A stretch of DNA of 64,000 bases from Orbus sasakiae (GTDB lineage Bacteria > Pseudomonadota > Gammaproteobacteria > Enterobacterales > Orbaceae), in contig NZ_BAABHY010000013.1 in assembly GCF_039542345.1 (NCBI RefSeq), positions 1 through 64,000 on the forward strand, read 5' to 3'. Positions 8,088-18,083 of the stretch are shown piece after piece; position 1 is the stretch's first letter, and each line of letters begins with the position of its first letter. A program made the position numbers and the translations under genes. The notes under the pieces are model-generated. The model was not told the origin of the DNA. It saw nothing but the letters and a program-made list of their open reading frames with translations, and ran no database searches.

Positions 8088-9617
8088 TTACGCTTTCGCT
8101 TTAGGCATTTGTGATACCATCGATAAATTAATATCCATTCCTTCAATTTGGAAATGTGGTACTAAAAAGGTTTTTACTCTAAAGAAGCCTGGGTTATCAT
8201 CAATATCTTCAACAATAACTTGTGCTTGACGCAATGGATGCGATGCTTGTACTTCATCACTTGGATCCGTCATTTCAGTCACAAGATTGTTAATCCATTT
8301 GTTCAGTTCTAGCTCAAGCACTCGACGATCTTTGGTCGCACCAATATTTTCACGTTGAATCACTTTTAAGTAATGTGCAATACGCGATAGTAAGAAAATA
8401 TAAGGCAAACGAGAGTTAATACGGCTATTTGCTGTCGCTTCTTTTGTATCATACAGTGTTGGTTTCTGTGATGAGTTCGCAGAGAAGAAACACGCATAAT
8501 CACGGTTTTTATAAAATGATAATGGAATAAATCCAAGATTCGCAAATTCAAATTCACGTGTTTCAGGAATTAACACTTCTGTTGGAATCTTCACTTGATT
8601 ACCGGTACCTAAATCGTATAAGTGAATCGGTAAGTCTTCAACCAATCCACCGGCTTGTGGGCCACGAATCTGTACACACCAACCATTACGAACAAAGCTT
8701 TGAACCATATTTGCTGCAAAAGCAAATGATGCATTTGCCCATAGGTAACGATCATGATCAGGACCTTTCACTTCTTCTACATAGTTAAAACTACGTACTG
8801 GTACTGTATCTGGACCATATGGTAAACGAGCAAGCACACGCGGAAGCGTTAAACCCACATAGCGTGAATCGTCAGTTTCCCTAAAGCTGTTCCACTTGGT
8901 GTACTCTGCACGATCGAAATAGTTGGCAATATCTTTAATTGCTGCTACTTCTTCCATCGATTCTTTACCGAAGAACTTAGGACCGACTGACGCGATAAAT
9001 GGCATATGTGCCGCTGCAGCAACTTTAGAAACATTACGTAGTAAAGCGACATCTTGCGGACCACGGTCAAATTCATAGTTAGAAATAGTCACACCTAATG
9101 GTTCACCACCTGGTGTATCATATTCTTGAATATAGGTATGACGATAGAAACCGGTTTGGTTAATTTCGGGTGCATCTTCAAAATCTTGACGTAATGCATC
9201 TTTAGAGACATCAAGTAATTCAATTTTTACGTTGCGACGGAAATCAGTACGGTCGACAACAAATTTTAATCCACGCCAAGTGGATTCAATTTCTTGGAAT
9301 TCGGGATGATGCATAATGGCATCGAGTTGGCGGCTTAATTTTTGGTCAATTTGACTAATATGATAATCTAATAGGTGTTTGTCTAATTTTTCAACTTTCT
9401 GCGATGAATCTTGGATCATTTTTAATAAGATATTCACTGCCATCGTAACACGTTCGTCGGTTGATGATTCAGATAAAACATCATTATCTTCATACTTATC
9501 CATATCTTGCGCTGTGGCAACTGGATTTAAGTTGATTTTATTAAATAAGGATTGATACACACTACCAGCATCTTGAGTTACAGTCTGTGCTGCACTCTGT
9601 TCTTTTTGTACGGACAT
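8088..9617 (-). CDS. tssC: T6SS contractile sheath large subunit TssC (VipB)
   Basis: Polymerises with TssB into the contractile sheath around the Hcp tube. The 509 residues carry typical TssC features: EIESTWRGLKFVVDRTDFR (about 105-123), GVTISNYEFDRGPQD, the FGKESMEEVAAIKDIANYFD region, and a C-terminal tail PHFQIEGMDINLSMVSQMP. The Shine-Dalgarno AAGGA is 11 nt from the ATG. An 80-nt gap separates it from tssB, which is always its partner. Confidence 0.97.
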   Translation of the reverse strand: MSVQKEQSAAQTVTQDAGSVYQSLFNKINLNPVATAQDMDKYEDNDVLSESSTDERVTMAVNILLKMIQDSSQKVEKLDKHLLDYHISQIDQKLSRQLDAIMHHPEFQEIESTWRGLKFVVDRTDFRRNVKIELLDVSKDALRQDFEDAPEINQTGFYRHTYIQEYDTPGGEPLGVTISNYEFDRGPQDVALLRNVSKVAAAAHMPFIASVGPKFFGKESMEEVAAIKDIANYFDRAEYTKWNSFRETDDSRYVGLTLPRVLARLPYGPDTVPVRSFNYVEEVKGPDHDRYLWANASFAFAANMVQSFVRNGWCVQIRGPQAGGLVEDLPIHLYDLGTGNQVKIPTEVLIPETREFEFANLGFIPLSFYKNRDYACFFSANSSQKPTLYDTKEATANSRINSRLPYIFLLSRIAHYLKVIQRENIGATKDRRVLELELNKWINNLVTEMTDPSDEVQASHPLRQAQVIVEDIDDNPGFFRVKTFLVPHFQIEGMDINLSMVSQMPKAKA

Positions 9618-9697
9618 TATTTTTTATTCCTTCTTACTTAATTTTCATCATAATTGCTTTTTAATAAAGCAATAATGCTATTATTCGTTTTTATAAA

Positions 9698-10201
9698 TTA
9701 CGCTTTCGTACTTTCAGCAACGATAGCTTCTAACTCTGCTCGTAACTCGTCAGACAATTGTTCATCTTTCACAATTTTTTCTAATTCATGACGGAATGTG
9801 GCGTTATCCATTAAGTTAGATTTTAGATCACGTAGTAAGTTACGCATCGCAAGTAAAGAACGTAATTGAGGAATTTTTTTAGCAACTTGTTCAGGCGTAA
9901 AATCTTTCATTGATTGGAAATCAAGTTTAATATTGACTTCAGAACCATCATCAGCCAGCGTATTTGCAACAGTAATAGTGGCTTGTGGATTTAATTCTTT
10001 TAGGACTGAATCAAAATTATTTTTATTGATAGATACTTTTTCTTTTTCAGCTAGTGGTCTTGTATCTTTACCGTGGCTATAATCACCCATTGCTAGAATT
10101 TTTAAAGGGAGTTCGACTTTCTTCTGAGCTCCACCGGTATGAAGATCTAACTGAATATTCACGCGAGAAGCTGGCACTTCATTTTGATAGCTGTTTGACA
10201 T
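9698..10201 (-). CDS. tssB: T6SS contractile sheath small subunit TssB (VipA)
   Basis: 167 residues matching TssB: SRVNIQLDLHTGGAQKKVELPLKILAMGDYSHG motif region near 13-44, the central LDFQSMKDFTPEQVAKKIP, and the C-terminal LRDLKSNLMDNATFRHELEKI helix contacting TssC. Start ATG with AAAGGAAT 8 nt upstream. It is the first gene of the T6SS transcript in the window, preceded by a 361-base AT-rich gap that must hold its promoter. Confidence 0.96.
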   Translation of the reverse strand: MSNSYQNEVPASRVNIQLDLHTGGAQKKVELPLKILAMGDYSHGKDTRPLAEKEKVSINKNNFDSVLKELNPQATITVANTLADDGSEVNIKLDFQSMKDFTPEQVAKKIPQLRSLLAMRNLLRDLKSNLMDNATFRHELEKIVKDEQLSDELRAELEAIVAESTKA

Positions 10202-10562
10202 ATCTATTCCTTTTCAATATAAAATCAATTAGTTATAATTAACCGCATTTGAATTTTACATCTAAAGCGATAACTCAAACAACTGTACCAAAGTGCAATT
10301 AAAATTAGCAAATTTTCACTATGCAAAGATTACAAAAATGAATACTTATTTGTTTTTTAATAAATTTATCAAAAACAAAAAGTGCAACAATAGTGTTAAA
10401 ACTTACTGTATTTACTAACAAAATATTTAAAATTTCTTAACAGTTTGCTTATTTTATGTAAAAAAAATACTACTTTATTAACCATTGTCGGACAAGCGTT
10501 TAGCGTATGAAGAGGAAGAATGAGCGATGGAATGAGAATAGCGTGATTGTAACGTTAGCCAA
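10202..10562 (-). promoter_or_regulatory. AT-rich promoter region of the T6SS operon
   Basis: The 361-base gap between the luxR-type gene and tssB is very AT-rich with several A and T tracts, as expected of an H-NS-type silenced promoter. I see no RNA gene, no convincing lux-box palindrome and no clear sigma-54 site. A single promoter cannot be pinned by eye. Confidence 0.4.
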
Positions 10563-11237
10563 TTAAATAATGTTGAGTTCTTTGACCCTTAAAAAAGCCT
10601 GTTTAGCATTAGCGACTTCCAATTTATCCACAATCTTACTCATGTGGAATTTCACAGTCCGTTCTGAAATGCCCAGTTTTGATGCAATCTCTTTATATTT
10701 AAGTCCATCACAACCTAAAGAAAGCACTTGTTTCTCTTTTTCAGAAATAATTAAATGGGCTTTATTACGATAATATTCAATGTATTTTTTCTGGCGTAAA
10801 TAAAGATCATACAGATCCACCAATAGCATTTGCAGTTCGGCGCGATGCGAATTAAAAAAGAGAATATCAATGTGTAATTCATCATCACACATCACATTTA
10901 AAAAGGCTGAATTACCTAATGCATCGTTAACAGCAAACGTATAGCCATCATGAATACCAAACTGTTTAGCACGTTTAAAAAAAATTTGATCGTCAGACGA
11001 TAAAAATGGAATGATCGAACTCCATGCAAACGGTTTTACCGTTGTCCGAGCCGAATTAATAATAGGATCCGTGTGGTATAATTTTTCTTTTTGATAAAAT
11101 TTTAACCACGCTTTTGGATAGGTAGAGCAAATTTCTGGCGCAATAACCGAGCTACGATCAAAAAATAAATATTGATATTGTTTGATATTAAATGTGCCTA
11201 GTTTGCTATGTAAATCATCATGAAAATTATTATTCAA
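10563..11237 (-). CDS. LuxR-family regulator with autoinducer-binding-like domain
   Basis: 224 residues: an N-terminal domain (about 10-145) resembling the acyl-homoserine-lactone-binding domain of LuxR/SdiA (a Trp-x3-Tyr-like WLKFY, the HTDPII Asp-Pro, and FAW, which occupy the positions of the conserved ligand pocket) and a C-terminal GerE/LuxR helix-turn-helix (ISEKEKQVLSLGCDG, YKEIASKLGISERTVKFHM). The only plausible start is TTG with a weak ribosome site. No luxI synthase is present in the window, so it would be a LuxR solo. It lies upstream of tssB on the same strand and may control the T6SS; this is inference from position. Confidence 0.85.
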   Translation of the reverse strand: MNNNFHDDLHSKLGTFNIKQYQYLFFDRSSVIAPEICSTYPKAWLKFYQKEKLYHTDPIINSARTTVKPFAWSSIIPFLSSDDQIFFKRAKQFGIHDGYTFAVNDALGNSAFLNVMCDDELHIDILFFNSHRAELQMLLVDLYDLYLRQKKYIEYYRNKAHLIISEKEKQVLSLGCDGLKYKEIASKLGISERTVKFHMSKIVDKLEVANAKQAFLRVKELNII

Positions 11238-11422
11238 TTTAGTTTCTTTACCCGATATCGTTATTGTTATATCTAGTCTAAACAGATAATCGTTGGAATG
11301 TTATCGTGTATGATCCAAGATGTAAAGTACTAATCAAATTATGCTGAATTTTTTTGTTATCAATTGCTAAGAAATGAAAATAAAATTAAATAAATTAAAA
11401 TGTTATTTTTTTTGTATACAAT

Positions 11423-11455
11423 TTATTCTTGTCACTTTTTAAGCGACAAGAATAA
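11423..11455 (-). other. Stem-loop after the acidic protein gene
   Basis: An 11-bp perfect stem (TTATTCTTGTC with GACAAGAATAA) with an 11-nt loop lies just beyond the stop of the acidic gene. The minus strand continues with A-rich rather than U-rich sequence, so it is not a standard terminator; it may still stabilise or end the transcript. Confidence 0.4.
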
Positions 11456-11466
11456 CCTAATTACCA

Positions 11467-11781
11467 CTATTTTTCCGATTCCTCATCATCATCGGCATAG
11501 CCAACGTCGTGTTCACTACTCAATGAATCAATATTATTGATTTCATCTGTGCTTTGCATATCGGTAGTATCGAACAATAGATTCATCCCTTTACGGTTAG
11601 ACTGTTCATCCATATTAGCCATATTGTTAATGCTATCCATATCATCGATCCCTTCAAGTTCTTCGCTGGGATCATCACCACCGGCTGTTGCCGTAACTAC
11701 AGTTATATCATCAAATTCATCTAAACTTGCGTCTTTTGCCTCATCGATATTTTTAATCGCATTGGGATTGAACTTTTTCAT
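11467..11781 (-). CDS. Acidic small protein of unknown function
   Basis: 104 residues, strongly acidic (ends YADDDEESEK; many DD, EE and DS pairs), without membrane segments, cysteines or recognisable domain, and probably disordered. A good Shine-Dalgarno (AGGAAA, 7 nt from ATG) supports translation. The gene stands alone between the LuxR-type regulator and gltD, on the same strand as both. A plus-strand frame overlaps it but has no comparable ribosome site. I do not recognise a family. Confidence 0.6.
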   Translation of the reverse strand: MKKFNPNAIKNIDEAKDASLDEFDDITVVTATAGGDDPSEELEGIDDMDSINNMANMDEQSNRKGMNLLFDTTDMQSTDEINNIDSLSSEHDVGYADDDEESEK

Positions 11782-11929
11782 AACTATTTCCTGTTTTGTA
11801 TAATAGATTTACTAATGATAGTAACACTCCAGTAATGGCATGGCTAATTAGATAGCTAAATCTTAGTGATAGGAAAAATAAGCAAAAAAATACCGCTACT
11901 AAGCGCGGCATTTAAATGCATTGTTTAAA

Positions 11930-13342
11930 TTAAACATCAAGATAATCTAAAATACCTTCAGCCGCTTTACGACCTTCCGCAATCGCAGTTACAACAAGAT
12001 CTGACCCACGCACGGCATCACCGCCAGCAAAGATTTTTGGATTTGTTGTTTGATAAGCATTACGTTCAGGCGCGATAATACGACCTTGTTTATCTAATTC
12101 AATGTGGTGCTCTGCAAGCCAAGGCATACTATGTGGTTTAAAACCAAATGCCATAATCACGGCATCGGCAGGCAGAACAAACTCAGAACCCTTAATCGCA
12201 ACAGCAGAGCGACGTCCTTTATCATCAGGTTCACCAAGTTCAGTTTTTACCATTTTAATGCCCGTCACTTGCCCTTGCTGATCAATTTCTATGCTCAGTG
12301 GTTGCACATTAAATAAAAATGCAGCCCCTTCCTCTTTGGCATTTTTGACTTCGCGTTTTGAACCTGGCATATTCGCTTCATCACGGCGATAAGCACAGGT
12401 TACCTCTGTTGCCCCTTGGCGAATCGATGTTCTCACGCAATCCATTGCAGTATCACCACCACCAAGTACGACGACACGTTTGCCTTGCATATCAACATAA
12501 GGTGTATCGGAGGCTTGTTGATGTTGCATGATATGCTTTGTATTGGCAATTAAAAAAGGTAAGGCTTCGTATACACCTTTAGCATCTTCATTTTCAAGTC
12601 CACCACGCATCGATTGATATGTCCCGGTACCAATAAATACCGCATCAAATTCATCAACTAACGAGGTTAAACTTACATCTTTGCCAACTTCGGTATTTAA
12701 ACGGAATTCGATCCCCATATCGGTAAAAATAATCCGGCGATTAATTAATACCTCTTTATCGAGTTTAAAAGCAGGAATACCAAATGTTAATAATCCACCA
12801 ATTTCAGGATGACGATCAAACACAACCGGTTTGACACCATTGCGAATTAAGACATCGGCACAAGCAAGTCCAGCTGGCCCAGCGCCAATTATCGCGACAC
12901 GTTCTCCCGTCATTTCAACGTTAGATAAGTTTGGCCGCCACCCCATCTTAAAGGCTTCATCAGTAATATAGCGTTCAATATTACCAATTGTGACCGCACC
13001 AAATTCCGCATTAAGTGTACATGAACCTTCACATAAGCGGTCTTGGGGACAAACTCTGCCACACACTTCGGGTAAACTATTGGTTTGATGACACAATTCA
13101 ACAGCTTCTAAAATATGCCCTTCATTAACTAATTTTAACCAGTTTGGAATATAGTTATGAACAGGGCATTTCCACTCACAATAAGGATTACCACAAGCCA
13201 AACATCGGTCGGCTTGAGTCGCGGCTTGTGATTTAGAAAATCCTTCATAGATTTCAACAAACTCAATTTTTCTAATCTTTAGCGATTTTTTAGGTGGATC
13301 AACACGTTGTAAATCGATAAATTGATAAACATTCTGACTCAT
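11930..13342 (-). CDS. gltD: Glutamate synthase (NADPH) small subunit
   Basis: Supplies electrons from NADPH through FAD to the large subunit. The protein begins MSQNVYQFIDLQRVDPPKK as in E. coli GltD, and this ATG has a strong AAGGAGG site. It has two Cys clusters near the N-terminus (CLACGNPYCEWKC and CGRVCPQDRLCEGSC), an FAD-binding GAGPAGLACAD and an NADPH-binding GGGDTAMDC motif, and the C-terminal GGDAVRGSDLVVTAIAEGR. About 470 residues, normal. It follows gltB with a 13-nt gap, so it is the second gene of the gltBD operon. Confidence 0.97.
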   Translation of the reverse strand: MSQNVYQFIDLQRVDPPKKSLKIRKIEFVEIYEGFSKSQAATQADRCLACGNPYCEWKCPVHNYIPNWLKLVNEGHILEAVELCHQTNSLPEVCGRVCPQDRLCEGSCTLNAEFGAVTIGNIERYITDEAFKMGWRPNLSNVEMTGERVAIIGAGPAGLACADVLIRNGVKPVVFDRHPEIGGLLTFGIPAFKLDKEVLINRRIIFTDMGIEFRLNTEVGKDVSLTSLVDEFDAVFIGTGTYQSMRGGLENEDAKGVYEALPFLIANTKHIMQHQQASDTPYVDMQGKRVVVLGGGDTAMDCVRTSIRQGATEVTCAYRRDEANMPGSKREVKNAKEEGAAFLFNVQPLSIEIDQQGQVTGIKMVKTELGEPDDKGRRSAVAIKGSEFVLPADAVIMAFGFKPHSMPWLAEHHIELDKQGRIIAPERNAYQTTNPKIFAGGDAVRGSDLVVTAIAEGRKAAEGILDYLDV

Positions 13343-13355
13343 TCGCATCCCCTCC

Positions 13356-16300
13356 TTATTGCGCCAAAACACGTAATTCGGCAGCTGACCGACTACGATG
13401 ACCCAGTAATGCTTTTACATCACTCGATTTCGGTTTCACTAACACAAACTGTTTAGCATAATGTGACCAATTTGCTAAAATTTCCTCCGCCCTAGACGAA
13501 TGGGTCAATTGTGCATGCTCAGTAATCAAGCCTCGTAAATGTTCTTCGTGGATGGCATAATCAGCGACATTTAACATTTCAACCAATTCTTTGTTGATAC
13601 GTTTTTTAAACTCATCATTTTCGTTGAGAATATATGCAAATCCACCTGTCATTCCCGCCCCAAAGTTGACGCCTGTTTTGCCAAGTACACAAACAATACC
13701 GCCTGTCATATACTCACAACCATTATCACCGATACCTTCAACAACACTCACCGCACCAGAGTTACGTACAGCGAAGCGTTCGCCTGCTTTACCGGCAGCA
13801 AAAAGCTTACCGCCCGTTGCACCATATAAACACGTATTACCAATGATGGTTGCTTCATGGCTTAAAAATGCTGATCCGACGGGTGGATAAATAACAATCT
13901 TGCCACCAGCCATGCCTTTGCCAACATAATCGTTTGCATCACCCGTTAAGGTTAAATCAACGCCGCTAGCATTCCATACACCAAAGCTTTGGCCAGCCGT
14001 ACCATTAAAATTCAATTTGATCGGTTCAGAAACAAGCCCTTGATCTCCATACTGCTGTGCAATATAGCCAGATAGTGTCGTACCAATTGAGCGATGTGTA
14101 TTTTGAATATCAAAATAGAATGACTTAGATTGCCTACTGTCAACAGCCTCTTTTGCTTGGATCATAATGTCGTTATTTAAAACACCTTTATCAAACGGCG
14201 CATTGAGCTGTGTATGATAGACGGCATGGCCATCAATCGGTTTTGCTGTTGCTAATAAGCTCGATAAATCCAGTTTTTGTTGTTTACTGGTTAAACCGTC
14301 TAATTCAGTAAGTAAATCGGTTCGGCCAATTAAGTCAACAATACTCTTTACACCGAGTTCGGCCATAATTTCACGTGTTTCTTGTGCAATAAAACGGAAA
14401 TAGTTCATCGCTTTTTCAGGTAAGCCATGATAATGATTTTGGCGCAGTTTATCATCTTGCGTCGCAACACCTGTCGCACAATTATTAAGGTGACAAATAC
14501 GTAAATATTTACAACCCAGCGCGACCATGGGTCCAGTACCGAAACCAAAACTTTCTGCACCTAAAATCGCAGCTTTAACAATATCGAGCCCTGTTTTTAA
14601 TCCACCATCAACTTGTAATCGAATTTTGTGACGAAGCCCATTGGCAACAAGTGCTTGCTGCGTTTCAACCAGACCAAGCTCCCACGGTGAACCTGCATAT
14701 TTAACCGAAGTTAAAGGACTGGCTCCCGTTCCACCATCATAACCGGCGACGGTTATCATATCAGCATAGGCTTTAGCCACACCCGTTGCAATTGTCCCGA
14801 CACCTGGCTCTGAGACTAATTTGACAGAAATCATCGCTTTTGGATTAATTTGTTTCAAATCAAAAATCAGCTGCGCCAAATCTTCAATTGAGTAAATATC
14901 ATGATGTGGCGGTGGTGAAATCAAGGTTGCCCCTGGCACGGCAAAACGTAATCGAGCAATATATGGCGTGACTTTATCACCCGGTAGTTGACCCCCTTCG
15001 CCAGGTTTAGCGCCTTGAGCAACTTTGATTTGAATGATGTCTGCACTCATTAAGTAACTTGGCGTCACACCAAATCGACCCGATGCGACTTGCTTAATAC
15101 GAGACACTTTGATCGTATTATAACGTGCAGGATCTTCGCCACCTTCACCTGAATTTGAAAAACCACCTAATGTATTCATGGCTTCAGCTAACGATTCATG
15201 TGCTTCTGGACTAAGGGCGCCAATTGACATAGCTGCAGAGTCAAAACGTTTGAATAGCGCTTCACTCGGCTCAACGTGTTCTATCGGGATAGCCGCCCCA
15301 GGCTGAGGTGTTAATGTCAATAAATCACGTAATGTTGCGACGGGTCGCTGATTGACAATATTCGAATATTGCTGATACGCTTCATAGCTACCACTGTTAA
15401 CGGCCTGTTGCAGTGACTGGACGACATCGGGATTATAGGCATGGTATTCACCACCGTGAATGTATTTCAGTAAGCCACCTTGTTCGAGTGGTTTACGTTT
15501 AAGCCATGCTCGTTTTGATAACTCGAATAAGTCTTGTTGGAAGTCATCAAAATTGGCACCGTTTATACGGCTTGTAACGCCTGGGAAACAGATTTTGACG
15601 ACGTCATCGTGTAAACCGACTGCTTCAAATAACTTAGCACAACGGTATGAGGCAATGGTCGAAATGCCCATTTTAGACATAATCTTATACAGCCCTTTAT
15701 TAATTCCATTACGGTAATTAATCATGGCTTCACGATACGTGTTATTCAATGTACCGTTATCAATCAGTTGCGCTAATGTTTCATAAGCAAGATAAGGATA
15801 AATTGCAGTGGCACCAAAACCAATTAAAACAGCAAACTGATGAGGATCGCGACAACTAGCTGTTTCAACAATAATATTAGCATCACAACGTAAATTTTTC
15901 TCAACCAAACGTTGTTGTACGGCACCAACTGCCATTGGCGCAGGAATTGGCAAACGGTCAGCCGCAATATTTTTATCAGATAAAACAAGCAATACCGCCC
16001 CGTTACGTACTTTATTTTCAGCATCACCACACAACTGTTCAATAGCATCATTCAAACTACCATCAATTTCATAGGTAATATCAAGAACATCCATTTGATA
16101 ATATTTTGACTCGAGCGTTGTTAGCTGTTCAAAGTCAGAATATAACAACACGGGGGATTTAAATGATACCCGATGAGCTTGGCCTTCTGCTTCCGCAAAC
16201 ACATTCATTTCACGACCAATACTGGTTGACAGGGACATGACATGCGCTTCGCGTAATGGATCTATTGGTGGATTGGTGACCTGTGCAAATTTTTGTCTAA

Positions 16301-17813
16301 AGTAGTCATAAATGATTCTTGGGCGACTTGATAGCACAGCAAAAGGGGTATCATCACCCATCGAACCAGTGGCTTCTTGACCATTTTCACCCAATGAACG
16401 AATCACCTGATCGAGTTCCTCAAATGAGTAACCAAATTGTTTTTGATAAGATGCTAACGTGACCTCATCAAAATCTCGCTTACCTAAGTGGCTATCAGCA
16501 AGTTCTTCAAATGGGGTAAGCTGCTTAACATTTTTAGTCATCCACGTTTTATAAGGATGGCGTTTTTGTAAATCATTATCAGTTTCGGATGGTTGTAAGA
16601 TACGTCCTTCACTGGTATCAATCACTAACAACTCACCTGGCCCAACACGCCCTTTTTTTACGACCTCATCGGGTTCATAGTCCCAAATACCAATTTCAGA
16701 AGCACACGTAATTAACCCATCGGTTGTAATCACATATCGCGCGGGTCTTAATCCGTTACGATCAAGACTACAAGCGGCATAGCGGCCATCTGATAAAACA
16801 ATCCCTGCCGGGCCATCCCACGGTTCCATATGCATTGAATTGAAGTCGAAGAATGCACGTAAATCTTCATTCATATCAGGGTTGTTTTGCCAGGCTGGCG
16901 GAACAAGTAGACGCATTGCTCTCACGATATCCATACCACCGACGAGAAAAAGTTCAAGCATATTATCCAGAGAGCTAGAATCTGAGCCCGTTTCATTCAC
17001 GAAAGGCGCAGCATCTTGAATATCAGGAATCAGTGGTGTTCTGAATTTGTAAGAACGTGCTTTAGCCCATTGGCGGTTACCTTCAATCGTATTAATTTCA
17101 CCATTGTGTGCTAAATGTCGAAATGGCTGTGCAAGTGGCCACTTGGGAACGGTATTCGTTGAAAAACGTTGATGGAATAGACAAATTGAAGACTCCATAC
17201 GTAAATCAGCAAGGTCAAGGTAAAAACGCGGTAAATCTTTAGGCATACACAAGCCTTTATAGATATTGACCTGATTTGAAAAACTGCACACATAAAACGC
17301 ATCATCTTGAACACGTTTTTCAATCCGCCGACGCACCATATATAAACGACGTTCTAAATCGATGGTACTCCACCCTGCCGGTGCATTGATAAATACCTGC
17401 TCAATTTGCGGCATCGAAGATAACGCAATTTCACCCAGCACACTGGTATCGATTGGCACTTTTCGCCATCCGACTAATGAGAGCGTCTCTTTCGATAATT
17501 CGTCTTCAATAATGTCTCGACTAATTTGCGCTTCACGTTCATCTTGGCTTAAAAATAGCATACCCACGGCATAATTAGTGGCTAAACGCCAGCCTGCTTC
17601 TTCGGCAACTAAATGAAAATATCGATCCGGTTTTTGTAGGAGTAAGCCACAACCATCGCCCGTTTTACCGTCGGCTAAAATTGCGCCACGATGCTGCATA
17701 CGAGCAAGTCCGTGAATCGCTGTACGCACCACTTTGTGACTTGGTTTGCCTTCTATGTGAGCAATTAATCCAAAACCACAGTTATCTTTTTCATGATGCT
17801 GGTTATATAACAT
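13356..17813 (-). CDS. gltB: Glutamate synthase (NADPH) large subunit
   Basis: Transfers the amide nitrogen of glutamine to 2-oxoglutarate. The N-terminal Ntn amidotransferase nucleophile is the Cys in DNCGFGLIAHIEG; residues before it form a short propeptide that is normally removed. The FMN-binding synthase domain has EGGEDPARYNTIKVSRIKQ and the 3Fe-4S cluster motif CKYLRICHLNNCATG; the C-terminal glycine-rich beta-helix (GATGGKLFAAGKAGERFAVRNSG) is intact. I start at the ATG with GAGAGG 7 nt upstream rather than an in-frame TTG 15 nt earlier. Tandem GTTACA hexamers upstream are a likely operator. Confidence 0.97.
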   Translation of the reverse strand: MLYNQHHEKDNCGFGLIAHIEGKPSHKVVRTAIHGLARMQHRGAILADGKTGDGCGLLLQKPDRYFHLVAEEAGWRLATNYAVGMLFLSQDEREAQISRDIIEDELSKETLSLVGWRKVPIDTSVLGEIALSSMPQIEQVFINAPAGWSTIDLERRLYMVRRRIEKRVQDDAFYVCSFSNQVNIYKGLCMPKDLPRFYLDLADLRMESSICLFHQRFSTNTVPKWPLAQPFRHLAHNGEINTIEGNRQWAKARSYKFRTPLIPDIQDAAPFVNETGSDSSSLDNMLELFLVGGMDIVRAMRLLVPPAWQNNPDMNEDLRAFFDFNSMHMEPWDGPAGIVLSDGRYAACSLDRNGLRPARYVITTDGLITCASEIGIWDYEPDEVVKKGRVGPGELLVIDTSEGRILQPSETDNDLQKRHPYKTWMTKNVKQLTPFEELADSHLGKRDFDEVTLASYQKQFGYSFEELDQVIRSLGENGQEATGSMGDDTPFAVLSSRPRIIYDYFRQKFAQVTNPPIDPLREAHVMSLSTSIGREMNVFAEAEGQAHRVSFKSPVLLYSDFEQLTTLESKYYQMDVLDITYEIDGSLNDAIEQLCGDAENKVRNGAVLLVLSDKNIAADRLPIPAPMAVGAVQQRLVEKNLRCDANIIVETASCRDPHQFAVLIGFGATAIYPYLAYETLAQLIDNGTLNNTYREAMINYRNGINKGLYKIMSKMGISTIASYRCAKLFEAVGLHDDVVKICFPGVTSRINGANFDDFQQDLFELSKRAWLKRKPLEQGGLLKYIHGGEYHAYNPDVVQSLQQAVNSGSYEAYQQYSNIVNQRPVATLRDLLTLTPQPGAAIPIEHVEPSEALFKRFDSAAMSIGALSPEAHESLAEAMNTLGGFSNSGEGGEDPARYNTIKVSRIKQVASGRFGVTPSYLMSADIIQIKVAQGAKPGEGGQLPGDKVTPYIARLRFAVPGATLISPPPHHDIYSIEDLAQLIFDLKQINPKAMISVKLVSEPGVGTIATGVAKAYADMITVAGYDGGTGASPLTSVKYAGSPWELGLVETQQALVANGLRHKIRLQVDGGLKTGLDIVKAAILGAESFGFGTGPMVALGCKYLRICHLNNCATGVATQDDKLRQNHYHGLPEKAMNYFRFIAQETREIMAELGVKSIVDLIGRTDLLTELDGLTSKQQKLDLSSLLATAKPIDGHAVYHTQLNAPFDKGVLNNDIMIQAKEAVDSRQSKSFYFDIQNTHRSIGTTLSGYIAQQYGDQGLVSEPIKLNFNGTAGQSFGVWNASGVDLTLTGDANDYVGKGMAGGKIVIYPPVGSAFLSHEATIIGNTCLYGATGGKLFAAGKAGERFAVRNSGAVSVVEGIGDNGCEYMTGGIVCVLGKTGVNFGAGMTGGFAYILNENDEFKKRINKELVEMLNVADYAIHEEHLRGLITEHAQLTHSSRAEEILANWSHYAKQFVLVKPKSSDVKALLGHRSRSAAELRVLAQ

Positions 17814-17850
17814 GTCATTGCCTCTCAATAATTTTTATCTTTACATCGTT

Positions 17851-17880
17851 GTGACAATCATCCGTTACAATCGCGTTACA
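17851..17880. promoter_or_regulatory. Tandem GTTACA repeats upstream of gltB
   Basis: GTGACA (17851), GTTACA (17864) and GTTACA (17875) lie in tandem with 13- and 11-bp spacing, about 40-70 bases before the gltB start. The E. coli RstA box contains a GTTACA half-site (TACATnTnGTTACA). The same hexamer pairs occur at two further promoters in this window. Confidence 0.5.
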
Positions 17881-18008
17881 CACGATAAAAAAAGACAGAT
17901 AAAGACGACGATAATGGCTCAAAAATTAGCGAGAAAAGCGGTTTTGGTCAAATAAATTCTACTTATAAGTCAATATTTTAATAACAGCATGATGGGTATT
18001 AATAGAAT

Positions 18009-18040
18009 TAATGGATCATCATAAAGCAGGTGATCCATTA
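18009..18040 (-). terminator. Terminator after the ureohydrolase-like gene
   Basis: A 10-bp perfect stem (TAATGGATCA with TGATCCATTA, 12-nt loop) lies 44 nt past the stop. The minus strand continues ATTCTATTAA, a weak U-tract. It ends the seven-gene cassette before the gltB promoter. Confidence 0.55.
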
Positions 18041-18083
18041 TTGTGACTTATTGTTTCATTATGGTGCATCTTTTTGGGGTAGA

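Noticed and set aside
10202..10562. Search for a lux box or sigma-54 promoter ahead of tssB
   Set aside because: No palindrome or GG-N10-GC pair close to consensus was found by eye; no claim made beyond a generic promoter region.
11537..11803. Plus-strand frame overlapping the acidic gene
   Set aside because: Lacks a ribosome site, while the minus-strand gene has AGGA at correct spacing.
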